Assembly: GCF_016925615.1 (NCBI RefSeq)
Contig: NZ_CP070499.1
Span: 4,030,001 to 4,094,000 of the forward strand
Source: Natronosporangium hydrolyticum
GTDB taxonomy: Bacteria > Actinomycetota > Actinomycetes > Mycobacteriales > Micromonosporaceae
Length of the DNA stretch: 64,000 nt
Reading direction: 5' to 3'
In this document: positions 1 to 8,709 of the stretch, in pieces
Layout of the letters: the number at the start of each line of letters is the position of its first letter
Numbering within the stretch: position 1 is the first letter of the stretch
Position numbers and translations under genes: made by a program
The notes under the pieces: generated by a model
What the model was told of the DNA's origin: nothing
The model's input: the letters and a program-made list of their open reading frames with translations, nothing else
Databases searched by the model: none

Positions 1-412
1 TGTCGAAATTGTGGTCCAGGATGTACGCGGTGCTGCCCGGCACCAGGATGCCTACGGTCTCGGTGTGCTCGCCGAACTCCCCGACCAGCTCCGCCCAGGA
101 GCCACGGCCGAGGTTGGCGTCAGGGTCGAAGTGGAGCAGTTGCCGACCCTGGTCGAGGATCCGTTGGTAGGTGCGGGCCGGCTCGGCCGCGGCGTCCGAC
201 AACGCGCTCCGCACCCGGTCGAGGTTCGCCTCGATGCGAGCATCGAACGGCGCACCGGGCAGGACGGCGGCCGGCGAGACCGGAGTCACCGTTGGCAGGT
301 CGAGCGAGGGGACCACTTGCGTCCCGGCGGTAATCAACAGGACCGCGGACAACGCGAGGACGCTTCGTAAACTTCCGGGTCCGGCTCGCGTTCCTCCACC
401 AGGCAGCCGCAC
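1..412 (-). CDS. Secreted alpha/beta hydrolase (DUF1023-like), N-terminal part
   Basis: The first 137 residues of a protein that runs off the left edge. It begins with GTG at 410-412, preceded by a GGGAGG ribosome binding site. An Arg-rich start is followed by a hydrophobic segment (residues about 15-30, LRSVLALSAVLLITAG), so it is probably secreted or membrane-anchored. Next comes a helical region and then GRQLLHFDPDANLGR and VGILVPGSTAYILDHNFD. The pattern of 'L.FDP..' followed by 'V.ILVPG' is typical of the start of the DUF1023 alpha/beta hydrolase domain, where the latter is the first core strand. The catalytic Ser, Asp and His would lie outside the window, so activity cannot be judged. 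GC-rich third codon positions support coding. Confidence 0.65.
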   Translation of the reverse strand, partial: MRLPGGGTRAGPGSLRSVLALSAVLLITAGTQVVPSLDLPTVTPVSPAAVLPGAPFDARIEANLDRVRSALSDAAAEPARTYQRILDQGRQLLHFDPDANLGRGSWAELVGEFGEHTETVGILVPGSTAYILDHNFD

Positions 413-513
413 GTGAACCTCCCACCAATACCCACGCGCCTAGCCCCATTCTCCCATCCCGCGCCGACACTTCGCCGAATGCACAGCGGGGCCGCGTCGG
501 GACACAGACGTCA

Positions 514-549
514 GACGGCCGGGCCCCACACCGTGGGGGCCCGGCCGTC
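514..549. terminator. Strong hairpin, probable bidirectional terminator
   Basis: A perfect 14-bp inverted repeat (514-527 with 536-549, starting GACGGCCGGG) with an 8-nt loop. There is no T tract, as is common in actinobacteria. It lies 28 bp after the stop of the 28-codon gene at 577-663 and before the hydrolase start at 412, so it best fits as the terminator of that small gene. Confidence 0.7.
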
Positions 550-576
550 CGCGAAGGATCGGGTGATCGGCTGTTG

Positions 577-663
577 CTACTGGCGAGTGTCGAGCGAGGT
601 CTGCAGCGCGCGGCGGGCTTGCTCACGCGCCTCCTCGGCCGATTCTGACCGGGTCTTCTTCAT
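577..663 (-). CDS. Orphan 28-residue charged peptide
   Basis: An open frame from ATG (661-663) to TAG (577-579) encoding 28 residues: MKKTRSESAEEAREQARR, then ALQTSLDTRQ. A GGGAGG motif 7 nt upstream of the ATG is an excellent ribosome binding site, and a strong hairpin follows the stop, so it has the layout of a real monocistronic gene. The peptide has no Cys or Trp and no hydrophobic stretch. It should form a charged amphipathic helix rich in Glu, Arg and Ala. I do not recognise a family. It could be a small regulatory or RNA- or protein-binding peptide, or a scaffold for modification. No modification enzyme lies nearby inside the window. Existence is moderately sure; function is unknown. 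Confidence 0.55.
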   Translation of the reverse strand: MKKTRSESAEEAREQARRALQTSLDTRQ

Positions 664-1000
664 GGCGTGTCCTCCCAGGGCTACCAGAAATCACGGCCGG
701 CGATGCCGACGGATGTGGTGGGTCTGAGTCTTCGCCGGGGCGGCCCTCCGGGATCACCGGAGTGGTGCTCGACGTCGGCGAGGAGCCCGGGTCGGTAGAC
801 CCTGACGTGGGACCGTGGTTGATGGGGCACCGTCTGCGCTCCTGCCGGGTGGGCCAACGCCGAACTCCGCGGCGGGGTGTTGGCCTCTAGAAGCGAAACC
901 CGCCGCGGCGACGAAGGAAGAGTACGGTGCGCATTGACGTCCAAGCTATCGTTAAGCTCGGCGCGACGCACGGCTTTCCCGAATCATGAGAGATCGGTGA
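664..1000. other. Gene-free leader region with overlapping inverted repeats
   Basis: No convincing gene. The only frame of size here (complement 681-971) lacks a ribosome binding site and resembles nothing known. On the minus strand this is the upstream region of the 28-codon gene. It holds two overlapping inverted repeats: GGCCAAC (852-858) with GTTGGCC (879-885), and CCGCGGCGGG (867-876) with CCCGCCGCGG (899-908). The right arm of the first lies inside the loop of the second and the left arm of the second lies inside the loop of the first, so the two stems are mutually exclusive. No recognised riboswitch family was identified. Confidence 0.4.
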
Positions 1001-1030
1001 GCTGGGTCACCCCCAAACGTGTGACCCAGC
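1001..1030 (-). terminator. Terminator after the DHH phosphoesterase gene
   Basis: Perfect 10-bp inverted repeat GCTGGGTCAC (1001-1010) and GTGACCCAGC (1021-1030) with a 10-nt loop. It lies 32 bp beyond the stop codon at 1063 and would end the rimP-nusA-infB-rbfA run of transcription. Confidence 0.6.
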
Positions 1031-1062
1031 ACGGGTAACCCAGCCTGGTTGGGCGCCGGCGG

Positions 1063-2112
1063 TCAGTCGCCCAGCGCCGCCACGATCGAGTCGACGACCT
1101 CTCGCAGCTCACCACGCCCCGTGAAGCCCGCGGCCAGCCGGTGACCGCCGCCGCCGAGCGCAACCGCGACCGCGCTGATGTCGCTGCCGCCCTTGCTGCG
1201 CATCGAAACCGCCCACTCCCGCTCCGCAAGCTGTTTAACCACACAGGAAACATCCGCCTCGGCGGTGCAGCGGACCGCGTCGATCAGCGGCTCCAGGACA
1301 TACGGTTTCTGCCCGTGCTGGGCAAGGTCCGCCAGCGTCGCGTAGGTCCAGACCAGACCCCGACCGCCGGCCGCCGCCGGCTCCAACTGAGCACGCGACA
1401 GCACGTCGCCGTAGAGACGCACCGCGCCGTACGGTCGGGTGTCGAAGACCCGCCGCGCGATGTCGGCCGGGTCGATGCCGGTCGCCAACAACCGGGCCGC
1501 CAACTCATGCACCGCCGGGGTCGTCATGCTCGACTTGAACGACACCGTGTCGGTCGCCACCGCGACATAGAGGCACTCGGCGATCGCCCGGTCGAGCTCC
1601 ACCCCGAGCCGACCCAACAGCTCGTCGGCGACCACCCCGGTGGCGGCAGCGGTCACGTCGACCAGGTGCACCGTGCCGAAACCCGTGTAAGAGGCGTGAT
1701 GATCCAGCACCACGGTCACGCCGGCGGTATCGACCTGCCCGGCCACCTCCCCCAGCCGGGAGATGCTGGCGGCGTCGAAGCACATCATCAACTCCGGCGC
1801 CGGCTCGGCCTGCGCCGCCGGCACCAGCAGCTCCAGCCCCGGCATCGTGACGAACGGCTCCGGCACCTCCAGCGGCCCCGGGAAGGTCGCCTGCACCCGG
1901 CTGAACCCGAGCGCTCGGAGCCCCAGCCCCAGGGCGAGCATGCTGCCCAGGGCGTCGCCGTCTGGGTTCATGTGACAGGCGAGCAGGATGGAAGCGTCCG
2001 GCGCCAGCTTCTGCACCGCCGAGACCGCCGCCTCCCAATCCGCCGGGGCCACCGCCGCCGTCGTAAACAGATCAAGCTCGGCGGCGACGCCCCCCGGCGA
2101 CTCGGGGGTCAT
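1063..2112 (-). CDS. nrnA: DHH-family phosphoesterase (NrnA-like nanoRNase/pAp phosphatase)
   Basis: A 349-residue cytoplasmic DHH/DHHA1 phosphoesterase. The family degrades very short RNAs and 3'-phosphoadenosine 5'-phosphate, and in mycobacteria also cyclic dinucleotides. Metal-binding motifs are visible: NPDGDALGS (49-57), FDAAS (112-116), DHHAS (137-141) and the DTVSF segment near 189-192. The DHHA1 substrate loop GGGGHRLAAG is at 320-329. Length matches bacterial NrnA. The start codon overlaps the rbfA stop (ATGA at 2109-2112), so the two are translationally coupled. The rbfA-nrnA order is the usual one in actinobacteria and bacilli. A hairpin at 1001-1030 follows. Confidence 0.9.
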   Translation of the reverse strand: MTPESPGGVAAELDLFTTAAVAPADWEAAVSAVQKLAPDASILLACHMNPDGDALGSMLALGLGLRALGFSRVQATFPGPLEVPEPFVTMPGLELLVPAAQAEPAPELMMCFDAASISRLGEVAGQVDTAGVTVVLDHHASYTGFGTVHLVDVTAAATGVVADELLGRLGVELDRAIAECLYVAVATDTVSFKSSMTTPAVHELAARLLATGIDPADIARRVFDTRPYGAVRLYGDVLSRAQLEPAAAGGRGLVWTYATLADLAQHGQKPYVLEPLIDAVRCTAEADVSCVVKQLAEREWAVSMRSKGGSDISAVAVALGGGGHRLAAGFTGRGELREVVDSIVAALGD

Positions 2113-2606
2113 CGCAGCTCCCCCGACTCCGGCACCGACGCGGTCGCGTCGTCACCCAACTCGGTGGCGTCAGCGCTGTCCTCGTCCTCGTCGTCGAGCC
2201 GGTAGGGCTGCGAGTCACCGGCGTAACGGGCGCCGGCGGCGCGCCGCTGCACCTCCGCGTCGGCCACCCGGGCCGCGTCAAGTAGCTCGTTGATGTGCTT
2301 GGCCTGCTCCGGCACCTCGTCCAAGATAAACGCCAACGTCGGCGAATGCCGCAGCCCCAACGCCTTACCGACGGTGCTGCGGAGCAGGCCGTTGGCGCTA
2401 TCCAACGCCGCGGCGGTGGCGGCCCGGTCGGCGGTGTCCCCGAGCACGGTGTAGAAGACCGTCGCCTCTCGCAGATCCGGCGTGATCCGAGCATCGGTGA
2501 TGGTGATCATCCCGAGGCGAGGGTCCTTGATCTGGGTACGCACCACCTGAGCCACCAGCTCCCGCACGCGTTCCGCATGCCGGCGCACCCGGGCCGGGTC
2601 CGTCAT
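2109..2606 (-). CDS. rbfA: 30S ribosome-binding factor RbfA
   Basis: 165 residues. RbfA binds late 30S precursors and assists 5'-end maturation of 16S rRNA. The single KH-like domain occupies residues 1-125. Family-typical segments are seen: QVVRTQIKDPRLGMITITDA near 21-40, followed by DLREATVFYTVLG and the helix before LRHSPTLAFILDE. An acidic low-complexity tail (about 130-165, rich in Asp and Glu) extends beyond the usual core, as in many actinobacterial homologues. It overlaps nrnA by 4 nt. The DUF503 gene lies 102 bp upstream, the usual neighbour in the nusA-infB operon. Confidence 0.95.
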   Translation of the reverse strand: MTDPARVRRHAERVRELVAQVVRTQIKDPRLGMITITDARITPDLREATVFYTVLGDTADRAATAAALDSANGLLRSTVGKALGLRHSPTLAFILDEVPEQAKHINELLDAARVADAEVQRRAAGARYAGDSQPYRLDDEDEDSADATELGDDATASVPESGELR

Positions 2607-2708
2607 GTCCTCACCTCCGCTGGTCGGGCTCCGATCACCTGACGCTTCCGACCCTACCGGGCCGGGACCGTTGTGGCGTCTGGGTCATCCGCGGTTCCGC
2701 CCATCCGT

Positions 2709-3002
2709 TCAGTCGTCCTCGCCGTGCAGCCGGCGCCGAACCGCCAACAGCTCGAGTTCGGGACGCCCCGCTACCAACTGCTCGCAGCTGTCCAACACAC
2801 TGTTGACGTGCCCGGGGTCCGCGGCCACCACCGCCACCCCCAGCTCCGCCCGTCCGTAGCGGTCCAGCGCACCGACCTCGGCGGCGGCGACCTCGAACCG
2901 ACGCAGAGCCGCCACCACCGGGCGGACATAGGAACGCTTGACCTTCAACGAACGGGAGTCGCTGGGCAGAAGCACGTCGAAGACTGCCGTACCGGTATAC
3001 AC
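2709..3002 (-). CDS. DUF503 (YlxP-like) protein
   Basis: 97 residues. The sequence MYTGTAVFDVLLPSDSRSLK, followed by KRSYVRPVVAALRRFEVAAA and then EVGALDRYGRAELGVAVVAA, is the full length of the DUF503/YlxP family. The family has a ferredoxin-like fold and is nearly always found between infB and rbfA. A role in ribosome or RNA metabolism is assumed from that context; the biochemical activity is not established. Here it is separated from infB by an extra methyltransferase gene. The gap to the latter is 57 bp, compatible with one transcript. Confidence 0.9.
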   Translation of the reverse strand: MYTGTAVFDVLLPSDSRSLKVKRSYVRPVVAALRRFEVAAAEVGALDRYGRAELGVAVVAADPGHVNSVLDSCEQLVAGRPELELLAVRRRLHGEDD

Positions 3003-3059
3003 GACCCCACAGAGTACGACCTCGGCACGGCCCCACCGATACCGGTCGGGCCCGGGCGG

Positions 3060-4151
3060 TCACTCGTGCCCGGCCGGGCGGGGAGCCGAAGGCATGGTGG
3101 CGACCAGCAGATCCCGGGTGATGCCCTGGTCCACCCAGTGGTCGAACCCCTGGTAACCCGGGCTGTCGACCACCGACAGGTCGTGCCGGGTGAGTAGCTC
3201 GGCGATCTCCTCCCGGCTGGCCAGATGGGTATTGAAGGACAGCCCGAGCGCCCCACCGGGCCGCAGCAGCGCCACCCACCCCGGCAGCGCCGCGTCCAGC
3301 AACTCCTGCGGACGGCGGTCCCGCGCCGAGCGGCCAGCGGCCCGGCTGCCGTGCACCACGCCGTACGGTGCGTCGGTGACGATCACGTCGCAGGAGCGCC
3401 CCTTCAGAAACTCCCGGGCCCGTAGCGTGTCGGCGTGCACCACCGTCACCCGCTGATCCGCGCCGGCATCATGAGCGGCCTTGCTCGGGGCCACGCTAGC
3501 GGTCAACCGCCGTGCCACCCGCTGCCGTTCGTGCCGTACCGGATGGATCTCCACCCGGTGCTTGAGCCGCTTACGGCGCAACCAGGTACGCAGGAAGGCG
3601 GCGTAGGCGTCCACATGCGCGTTGTCGGCCTCGATCCCCACCGCGTCGTACCCGTATCGGAGCGCCTGGTTGAGGGTGGTGCCCCGGCCACACAACGGAT
3701 CGCACACCACCAGCCGGGAGGACGGTTCCGGCCGCTCGCCACCGCGCAACTCGGCCGAGCGCTGGGAAGCGGCCACGGTCAGGTTCAGCAGCAGCCGGGT
3801 GAACTGCTCGTTGGTCTTGCCGGGGTACTTCAGAATCGTGAGCAGATCGTCGTCGTAGTAGGCGGTCGGGGTGAGCCGCACCGGCCGCAGCGACTCCGGC
3901 CCCTCCCACCCGAAGAGCACGTAGGCACCGGACAGATTGGAGACGAAACCCAGCTGGTCGTCGGTGAGCGGCGGCTCGGCGGTGAAGCCGAGATACTCCA
4001 CGCCGGCCACCTCCTCCCGGGACACGTCCCGCAGACCAGCGTCGCGCAGGACGGTCTCACCGAACGCGGCCAGCTCCCGTTCGGCTAACCGCAGCGCCTC
4101 CCCGGCGTAGACCCGGTTACTCGACGGCGCGATCAATAGCAGATACCGCAC
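3060..4151 (-). CDS. TRM11/UPF0020-like RNA methyltransferase
   Basis: 363 residues, starting with GTG and an AGGAGA site 8 nt upstream. The N-terminal 130 residues resemble the substrate-recognition region of TRM11-type enzymes. The C-terminal Rossmann methyltransferase has the SAM-binding motif DPLCGRGTT (151-159), an acidic residue in VGIEAD (171-176) and the catalytic DAPYG (260-264). The DxPYG form is typical of enzymes that methylate the exocyclic N2 of guanine or N6 of adenine in RNA. A tRNA or rRNA target is likely; the exact base is unknown. It sits between infB and DUF503, where most relatives have no gene, and is separated from infB by a very strong terminator (4180-4223), so it may be expressed on its own. 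Confidence 0.8.
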   Translation of the reverse strand: MRYLLLIAPSSNRVYAGEALRLAERELAAFGETVLRDAGLRDVSREEVAGVEYLGFTAEPPLTDDQLGFVSNLSGAYVLFGWEGPESLRPVRLTPTAYYDDDLLTILKYPGKTNEQFTRLLLNLTVAASQRSAELRGGERPEPSSRLVVCDPLCGRGTTLNQALRYGYDAVGIEADNAHVDAYAAFLRTWLRRKRLKHRVEIHPVRHERQRVARRLTASVAPSKAAHDAGADQRVTVVHADTLRAREFLKGRSCDVIVTDAPYGVVHGSRAAGRSARDRRPQELLDAALPGWVALLRPGGALGLSFNTHLASREEIAELLTRHDLSVVDSPGYQGFDHWVDQGITRDLLVATMPSAPRPAGHE

Positions 4152-4179
4152 GATGAACTCTCCTGGATCGGTGAGCGCG

Positions 4180-4223
4180 AGCGCAGAGCCCAGCCCGACC
4201 GCGGTCGGGCTGGGCTCTGCGCT
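4180..4223. terminator. Perfect 44-nt palindrome after infB
   Basis: A perfect palindrome (left arm begins AGCGCAGAGCCCAGCCC, right arm 4202-4223) starting 16 bp beyond the infB stop. The RNA hairpin would be very stable in either direction. It separates infB from the downstream methyltransferase gene, whose ribosome binding site begins about 16 bp later. Confidence 0.8.
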
Positions 4224-4238
4224 GGCACGAACTGGCCG

Positions 4239-7106
4239 CTACGCGCGGGGTTTCTCCCGCAGCTCGTAGGTTTCGATCACGTCATCCACCCGGATGTCGT
4301 TGTACCGGCTGAGGGTCAACCCGCACTCGAAGCCTTCCCGGACTTCGGTGGCGTCGTCCTTCTCCCGCCGCAGCGAAGCGATCGAGAGATTCTCGGCCAC
4401 CACCGAACCGTCGCGGACCAGCCGCGCCTTCGCGTTGCGGCGGATGATACCGGAGCGGACCATACACCCGGCGATGTTGCCGGCGCGGCTCGACCTGAAG
4501 ATCGCGCGGATCTCCGCCGAGCCCAGGCTGACCTCTTCGTACTCCGGCCGCAGCATGCCCTTGAGGGCCGCCTCGACCTCTTCGATCGCCTGGTAGATCA
4601 CGGTGTAATACCGGATCTCCACGCCTTCCCGGTCGGCCAACTGCTTCACCGTCGCGGTAGAGGTCCGCACGTTGAAGCCGATGATGATCGCCTCCGAGGC
4701 GCTGGCGAGCATGACATTGCTCTCGGTGATCGCACCGACCCCGCGGTCGATCACCTTCAGCTGGATCTCGTCCGGAATATCCAGCTTGAACAGCGCATCC
4801 TCCAGCGCCTCCACCGAACCGGAGACGTCGCCCTTGAGGATGAGGTTGAGGGTGCTCTTCTCGCCCTCCTTGATCTGCTCCATGAGCGTCTCAAGCGTCG
4901 CCCGACCCCGCGAGGTGGCCATCTGCGCGGCCCGCCGACGGGCCTGCCGCTGCTCGGCGATCTGCCGCACGGTCCGGTCGTCGTTGCCGGCGAGAATCGT
5001 GTCGCCGGCGCCCGGCACCGCGGTCAACCCCAGCACCAGCACCGGACGCGACGGCCCCGCCTCGGCGACCTGTCGGCCGTGCTCGTCGAGCATCGCCCGG
5101 ACCCGACCATGCGCACCACCGGCCACGATCGAATCGCCAGCCCGCAGGGTGCCCTTCTGCACCAGCACGGTCGCGACCGCCCCCCGGCCCCGGTCCAGGT
5201 GCGCCTCGATCGCCACACCCTGGGCCGGCCCATCGGTCGGCGCGGTCATCTCCAGCGCGGCATCGGCGGTCAGCAGCACCGCCTCAAGCAGCTGGTCGAT
5301 GCCGATCCCGGGCTTGGCGGCCACGTTGACGAACATGGTGTCGCCGCCGTAGTCCTCCGCGAGCAGGCCGTACTCGGTGAGCTGTTGGCGCACCCGCTCC
5401 GGGTTCGCCTCCGGCTTGTCGGTCTTGTTGACCGCGACCACGATCGGCACCTCGGCCGCCTTGGCGTGGTTGAGCGCCTCGACGGTCTGCGGCATCACCC
5501 CATCGTCGGCCGCGACCACCAGGATCACGATGTCGGTGACCTGGGCACCCCGGGCTCGCATCGCGGTGAACGCCTCATGACCTGGCGTGTCGATGAAGGT
5601 GATCGCCCGGTCCTGGCCATCATGCGCGACATGCGCCTGGTAGGCACCGATGTGCTGGGTAATCCCACCGGCCTCCCCGGCGACCACGTTGGAACGCCGG
5701 ATCGCGTCCAACAGTTTGGTCTTACCGTGGTCGACGTGGCCCATCACGGTCACCACCGGTGGCCGGCTGACCAACCGGTCCGCGCTCACCTCGGCGTCGA
5801 GGTCGATGTTGAACTGCGCCAGCAGTTCGCGATCCTCGTCTTCCGGGCTGACGATCTGGACATCGAACCCGAGGTGCTCGCCGAGCAGCAGTAGCGTCTC
5901 GTCGGTACACGACTGGGTCGCGGTCACCATCTCGCCGAGGCCGAACAGCTCCTGCACCAGCGAACCCGGGTTGGCGTTGATCCGGTCCGCGAAGTCGGAG
6001 AGCGACGCCCCCCGCGGCAGCCGGACCGCCTGCCCGTTCCCGCGCGGCGCGCCCGAACCCATGGTCGGGGCGGTGAGGTTGTCGAACTCTTGCCGCCGCT
6101 GCTTGCGCGACTTACGACCCCGCTGCGGCCGACCGCCAGGCCGACCGAACGCGCCGGCCGCGCCGCCGCGACCACGGCCGCCACCGCCGGTGCGGCCACC
6201 GCCGGGTGGGCCGCCACGGTACGCCGGTGCGGTGCCGGTGCCGCCGCCACCGCCGCCGCCGGGACCGCCCCGGCCACCGCCAGCGCCGCCCGGACCGCCC
6301 GGGCCGCCACGACCGGCGCCCGGGCCACCCCGGCCACCGCCGCCAGCGCCACCGCCTGGACGCGGCCCGCCACCGCCACCACGACCGCCGGGGCCGCCGG
6401 AGCCCGGACCACCGCCGGGACGGGGCCGCTGGCTGGGCATGGATGCGGGTGAGGGCCGTGGCGGCATCGACGCCGGCGACGGCCGTGGCGGCATCGACGC
6501 CGGCGACGGCCGTGGACCGGCCGGTGTGATGCCGTACGGGTTGTTGCCGCCACTGCGACCGGGCTGCCGGGTGGGCTGCTCGGTGCCGGGGCCGGAGGCG
6601 GTGGGGCTGGTGCCGCTGCCGCCCTCCGGCGGCGTCTGCCGCCGCTGTTGTTGTTGCTGCTGCTGTTGCTGCCGCTGTTGCTGCTGCGCCTGCCGGGCAG
6701 CCTGCACTGCGGCCTCCTGCTCAGCCTTGAGCGCGGCGGCGCGCGCCTCGGCGGCGGCCACCTCAATGTCGTGCGCGCTCGCGGGCTTCGCCATGCTCGG
6801 CGGTGGGCCCGGCACCGGACCCTTCCGCGCCGGTGCCGGCTTCGGCGGCGGCGGCGCCGGGGTTGCCTTCCTGGGTGGAGTCGGGACCGCCCGGGTCGCC
6901 GGCTCCTTCGCGGCCGGCTTGGCGGGGGACGACGCCGACGACGCTGCGCGCGCCATCTCGTCCCGCAGCCGCCGGGCGACAGGTGCTTCGACGGTGCTCG
7001 ACGCCGACTTGACGAACTCGCCCATCTCTTTCAGCTTGGCGAGCACGGTCTTGCTTTGTACGCCGAGTTCCTTCGCAAGCTCGTGTACGCGGGCCTTTCC
7101 TGCCAC
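4239..7106 (-). CDS. infB: Translation initiation factor IF-2
   Basis: IF-2 is the GTPase that brings initiator tRNA to the 30S subunit. I take the GTG at 7104-7106 as start ([15 protein letters not shown]), because it matches the conserved N-terminus of actinobacterial IF-2 and has GAGGAG just upstream; an in-frame TTG 12 nt further upstream is possible. The 955 residues comprise the N-terminal helical domain, a long low-complexity segment (Ala/Pro, poly-Gln, then Gly/Arg-rich, about residues 55-340), then the G domain. The G1 motif GHVDHGKT is near residue 454 and the G4 motif NKTD near 558. Domains II-IV are complete to EKPRA. The linker contains three copies of PPRPSPASM-type repeats, the first two near identical in DNA. 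Confidence 0.97.
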   Translation of the reverse strand: MAGKARVHELAKELGVQSKTVLAKLKEMGEFVKSASSTVEAPVARRLRDEMARAASSASSPAKPAAKEPATRAVPTPPRKATPAPPPPKPAPARKGPVPGPPPSMAKPASAHDIEVAAAEARAAALKAEQEAAVQAARQAQQQQRQQQQQQQQQRRQTPPEGGSGTSPTASGPGTEQPTRQPGRSGGNNPYGITPAGPRPSPASMPPRPSPASMPPRPSPASMPSQRPRPGGGPGSGGPGGRGGGGGPRPGGGAGGGGRGGPGAGRGGPGGPGGAGGGRGGPGGGGGGGTGTAPAYRGGPPGGGRTGGGGRGRGGAAGAFGRPGGRPQRGRKSRKQRRQEFDNLTAPTMGSGAPRGNGQAVRLPRGASLSDFADRINANPGSLVQELFGLGEMVTATQSCTDETLLLLGEHLGFDVQIVSPEDEDRELLAQFNIDLDAEVSADRLVSRPPVVTVMGHVDHGKTKLLDAIRRSNVVAGEAGGITQHIGAYQAHVAHDGQDRAITFIDTPGHEAFTAMRARGAQVTDIVILVVAADDGVMPQTVEALNHAKAAEVPIVVAVNKTDKPEANPERVRQQLTEYGLLAEDYGGDTMFVNVAAKPGIGIDQLLEAVLLTADAALEMTAPTDGPAQGVAIEAHLDRGRGAVATVLVQKGTLRAGDSIVAGGAHGRVRAMLDEHGRQVAEAGPSRPVLVLGLTAVPGAGDTILAGNDDRTVRQIAEQRQARRRAAQMATSRGRATLETLMEQIKEGEKSTLNLILKGDVSGSVEALEDALFKLDIPDEIQLKVIDRGVGAITESNVMLASASEAIIIGFNVRTSTATVKQLADREGVEIRYYTVIYQAIEEVEAALKGMLRPEYEEVSLGSAEIRAIFRSSRAGNIAGCMVRSGIIRRNAKARLVRDGSVVAENLSIASLRREKDDATEVREGFECGLTLSRYNDIRVDDVIETYELREKPRA

Positions 7107-7188
7107 TGCACTCCTCAATCCGAGGCCGCACGGGCAGTACCCGCGCCGACCTCACTCGTCCACTTGAAGCCTGGTCATTTCAGCGACT

Positions 7189-7551
7189 TCATCGCGTGCT
7201 CATGTCGATCGTCCTGTCCTTCTCTCCACTGTCTGGTCGAGGCGCCCGAGCTGACTCGAGCCACTCGACCACCGCTCCGGCGTCGGGGACGCTGGAGAGA
7301 CGCAACGCCCGCCCGAAGGCGCGGCGCCGCTGCGCCAGCGCCAGACAAGCCGGGTCAGGGTGTAGATGGGCACCCCGCCCCGGTCTGCTCCGAGTAGGGT
7401 CCGGCACAAGCCAGAACCGGCCACCGGCCGGGTCCATCTCTGCCACCACCCGGAGAAGCTCCGACGCTGGTGCACGTTTCCGGCAGCCGACACAGGTCCG
7501 CACCCAAGGTGCTTTCTGCGCCCGCGCAGCCGGCATCGCGCGATCTGTCAC
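7189..7551 (-). CDS. YlxR/RnpM family RNA-binding protein
   Basis: 120 residues. The YlxR fold is recognised by VRTCVGCRKR (residues 17-26) and the later GRGAHLHPDPACLALA. In Bacillus the family binds RNase P RNA and modulates the enzyme. It sits in its standard position between nusA and infB. The start is GTG at 7549-7551; an internal ATG five codons on is the alternative. Neither has a clear Shine-Dalgarno sequence. On the minus strand TAAACT lies 5 nt before the GTG, so an internal, nearly leaderless promoter is possible. C-terminal to the domain is a short polar tail ending DRTIDMSTR. Confidence 0.88.
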   Translation of the reverse strand: MTDRAMPAARAQKAPWVRTCVGCRKRAPASELLRVVAEMDPAGGRFWLVPDPTRSRPGRGAHLHPDPACLALAQRRRAFGRALRLSSVPDAGAVVEWLESARAPRPDSGEKDRTIDMSTR

Positions 7552-7617
7552 GCGCCAGTTTAGCCCGAACGGGCGGCGGTGAGCACCCCTCCCCCAGAAG
7601 GATGCGCGACGACCAGC

Positions 7618-8709
7618 TCAGCTGGCGGCCGCGGCCCCCGCGTTGTCCGAACCGGTAGGGGTAGCGGCCCCGCCGCCCGCCGCCCGTCGCGCGGGGTCCT
7701 CACCCGCTGGATCGCCACCAGCGGCGGAGCGTTCCGGCTCGGCATCTGACCGGATGTCGATCCGCCACCCGGTCAGCCGGGCCGCGAGGCGGGCATTCTG
7801 CCCCTCCCGACCGATCGCCAGCGAGAGCTGGTAGTCCGGCACGGTCACGCGAGCCGCGCGGGCCGCCGCGTCGACCACCTCGACCCGCAACGCCTTCGCG
7901 GGCGACAGCGCATTGCCGACGAACTCGGCCGGGTCCTCCGACCAGTCGATGATGTCGATCTTCTCCCCGTGGAGTTCGCTCATGACCGCGCGTACCCGCT
8001 GCCCCATCGGGCCGATGCACGCGCCCTTCGGATTGACAGTCGGCACCTGCGAGCGAACCGCGATCTTCGTCCGGTGTCCGGCCTCCCGCGCCACCGCCGC
8101 GATCTCCACGGTGCCGTCGGCGATCTCCGGCACCTCCAGTGCGAAGAGCTTCTTCACCAGGCTCGGATGCGACCGGGACACCGTGATCTGCGGGCCCCGC
8201 ACGCTCTTCACCACGTGCACCACCACGCACTTGATCCGCGACCCGTGCTGGTAGAGTTCACCCGGCACCTGCTCGGCGGCGGGCAGCATAGCCTCCAACT
8301 TGCCCAGGTCGACCGAGACGATCCCCCGCTCCGAGCGGGCTCCGTGGGCCTGGACGACACCGGTGACCAGGTCACCGTCGCGTCCGGAGTATTCACCGAA
8401 GTGGACCTCGTCGGTGGCCTCCCGGAGCCGCTGCAGGATCACCTGCTTCGCGGTCATCGCCGCGATCCGACCGAAGTCATGGGGGGTGTCGTCCCACTCC
8501 CGCACCACCTCGCCGGCCTCGTCACGCTCCTGCGCCCAGACCGAGGCCTCCCCGGTGGTCCGGTCGATCTCCACCCGCGCGAACTGCTGCGAACCGCCCG
8601 TGTGCCGATATGCGGTCAGCAGTGCTGATTCGATCGCGGCCAGGATCGTCTCGTAGGGGATCTCGCGCTCCCGCTCCAGCGCCCGCAGCGCCGCGAGATC
8701 GATGTTCAC
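7618..8709 (-). CDS. nusA: Transcription termination/antitermination factor NusA
   Basis: 363 residues. It binds RNA polymerase and nascent RNA to control pausing and termination. The N-terminal polymerase-binding domain (1-100) is followed by an S1 domain (about 105-180) and two KH domains (about 200-340; motifs [20 protein letters not shown] and [19 protein letters not shown]). It ends in a short Ala/Gly-rich tail and lacks the acidic repeats of proteobacterial NusA, as is normal in actinobacteria. ATG overlaps the rimP stop by 4 nt (8706-8709), giving coupled translation. Confidence 0.97.
   Translation of the reverse strand: MNIDLAALRALEREREIPYETILAAIESALLTAYRHTGGSQQFARVEIDRTTGEASVWAQERDEAGEVVREWDDTPHDFGRIAAMTAKQVILQRLREATDEVHFGEYSGRDGDLVTGVVQAHGARSERGIVSVDLGKLEAMLPAAEQVPGELYQHGSRIKCVVVHVVKSVRGPQITVSRSHPSLVKKLFALEVPEIADGTVEIAAVAREAGHRTKIAVRSQVPTVNPKGACIGPMGQRVRAVMSELHGEKIDIIDWSEDPAEFVGNALSPAKALRVEVVDAAARAARVTVPDYQLSLAIGREGQNARLAARLTGWRIDIRSDAEPERSAAGGDPAGEDPARRAAGGGAATPTGSDNAGAAAAS

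Noticed and set aside
681-971. 96-codon minus-strand frame upstream of the small peptide gene
   Set aside because: No ribosome binding site, no recognisable protein, and it spans the inverted repeats; treated as a leader region.
5650-7167. Plus-strand frame opposite infB with poly-Pro, poly-Cys and Gly tracts
   Set aside because: Mirror image of the Gly/Arg- and Gln-rich IF-2 linker; no ribosome binding site or homology.
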